NCBI GenBank assembly: GCA_964404165.1
Contig: CAYOIZ010000025.1
Coordinates: 22,136 to 86,135, forward strand
Origin: DASYLJ01 sp964404165
GTDB taxonomy: Bacteria; Desulfobacterota; Binatia; DP-6
Direction of reading: 5' to 3'
Length of the DNA: 64,000 bases
Position numbers and translations under genes: made by a program. The notes beneath the pieces are model-generated. The model had not been told where the DNA came from, made no database searches, and worked only from the letters and a program-made list of their open reading frames with translations. Numbering within the stretch: position 1 is the stretch's first letter; every line of letters begins with the position of its first letter. Below are positions 63,981-64,000 of this stretch, in pieces.

Positions 63981-64000
63981 GCGGCCGGCGAAGCCGGCGC
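63981..64000. repeat. Repeat family 1, partial copy at window edge
   Basis: These 20 bases are identical to 818-837, part of the 43-bp arm at 799-841. The bases to the left (63948-63980) resemble the left flank of that repeat more loosely. The copy runs out of the window, again just after a gene's 3' end. Confidence 0.75.

Overview
The window is a GC-rich (roughly 70% by eye), gene-dense Gram-negative chromosome segment. It carries outer-membrane systems (an Mla-type ABC set, a beta-barrel protein, lipoproteins), multihaem cytochromes, CoA-based acyl metabolism and a methylamine-dehydrogenase-type cluster. This suggests a deltaproteobacterial-type lineage such as Binatota/Desulfobacterota; that placement is inference, as no marker gene was compared. 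No rRNA, transposase, integrase, phage gene or CRISPR array was seen. One tRNA (Arg, anticodon UCG) is present.

Layout. 1-732: 3' end of an SCPx-type thiolase, followed by a 43-bp perfect inverted repeat. 970-3781 (minus): secreted retropepsin-like protease, receiver-only response regulator, A24-peptidase-like protein and an NtrC-type sigma-54 activator. 4204-5111: small XRE regulator divergent from a secreted protein. 5181-15434 (plus): a likely envelope transport locus of YCF48-like lipoprotein, RND protein with an inserted PDZ domain, 45-aa membrane protein, Gld-type ABC transporter (ATPase, permease, GldG-like, DUF4340) and two nearly identical DUF1329 proteins. 15442-15860: two inverted copies of a structured repeat. 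15919-21272: acyl-CoA operon (CoA-transferase, HMG-CoA-synthase-like/OB-fold fusion, acyl-CoA dehydrogenase, two MaoC proteins, SDR). 21719-26549: extended acyl carrier protein, then mlaD/mlaF/mlaE with two envelope proteins. 26608-35298: GH57-type glycosidase, DUF4124 protein, CysS, acetyl-CoA synthetase, CPA2 antiporter with USP domains.

35409-41038: SDR, bactofilin, LssY-C and DUF4126 membrane proteins, DUF4410 lipoprotein, tRNA-Arg, secreted protein and a double-domain SagB-type oxidoreductase. 41213-45780: five-haem lipoprotein cytochrome, beta-barrel, monohaem cytochrome, NapC-like tetrahaem protein and a cyclic-nucleotide-binding membrane protein, which together resemble an electron conduit from quinol to the outer membrane. 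45791-46840: single-domain globin divergent from an NsrR-like Rrf2 regulator, a probable NO-response pair. 46894-54719: beta-helix protein, two divergent radical SAM enzymes, UbiB-like kinase, P450. 54775-58718 (minus): histone-H1-like protein, then an operon read mauB-mauE-mauD-mauA-cytochrome c. 58797-63904 (plus): small secreted protein, Ada-AlkA fusion, PEP-mutase/ICL-family enzyme, amidohydrolase, PF10118-type hydrolase and a styrene-oxide-isomerase-like membrane protein.

Most operons use 4-bp ATGA overlaps. The strongest candidates for undescribed biology are the two dispersed structured repeat families, the RND-PDZ/YCF48/Gld-ABC/DUF1329 locus, the five-gene cytochrome-porin operon, the mau cluster lacking amicyanin and MauG, and several enzymes with altered motifs.
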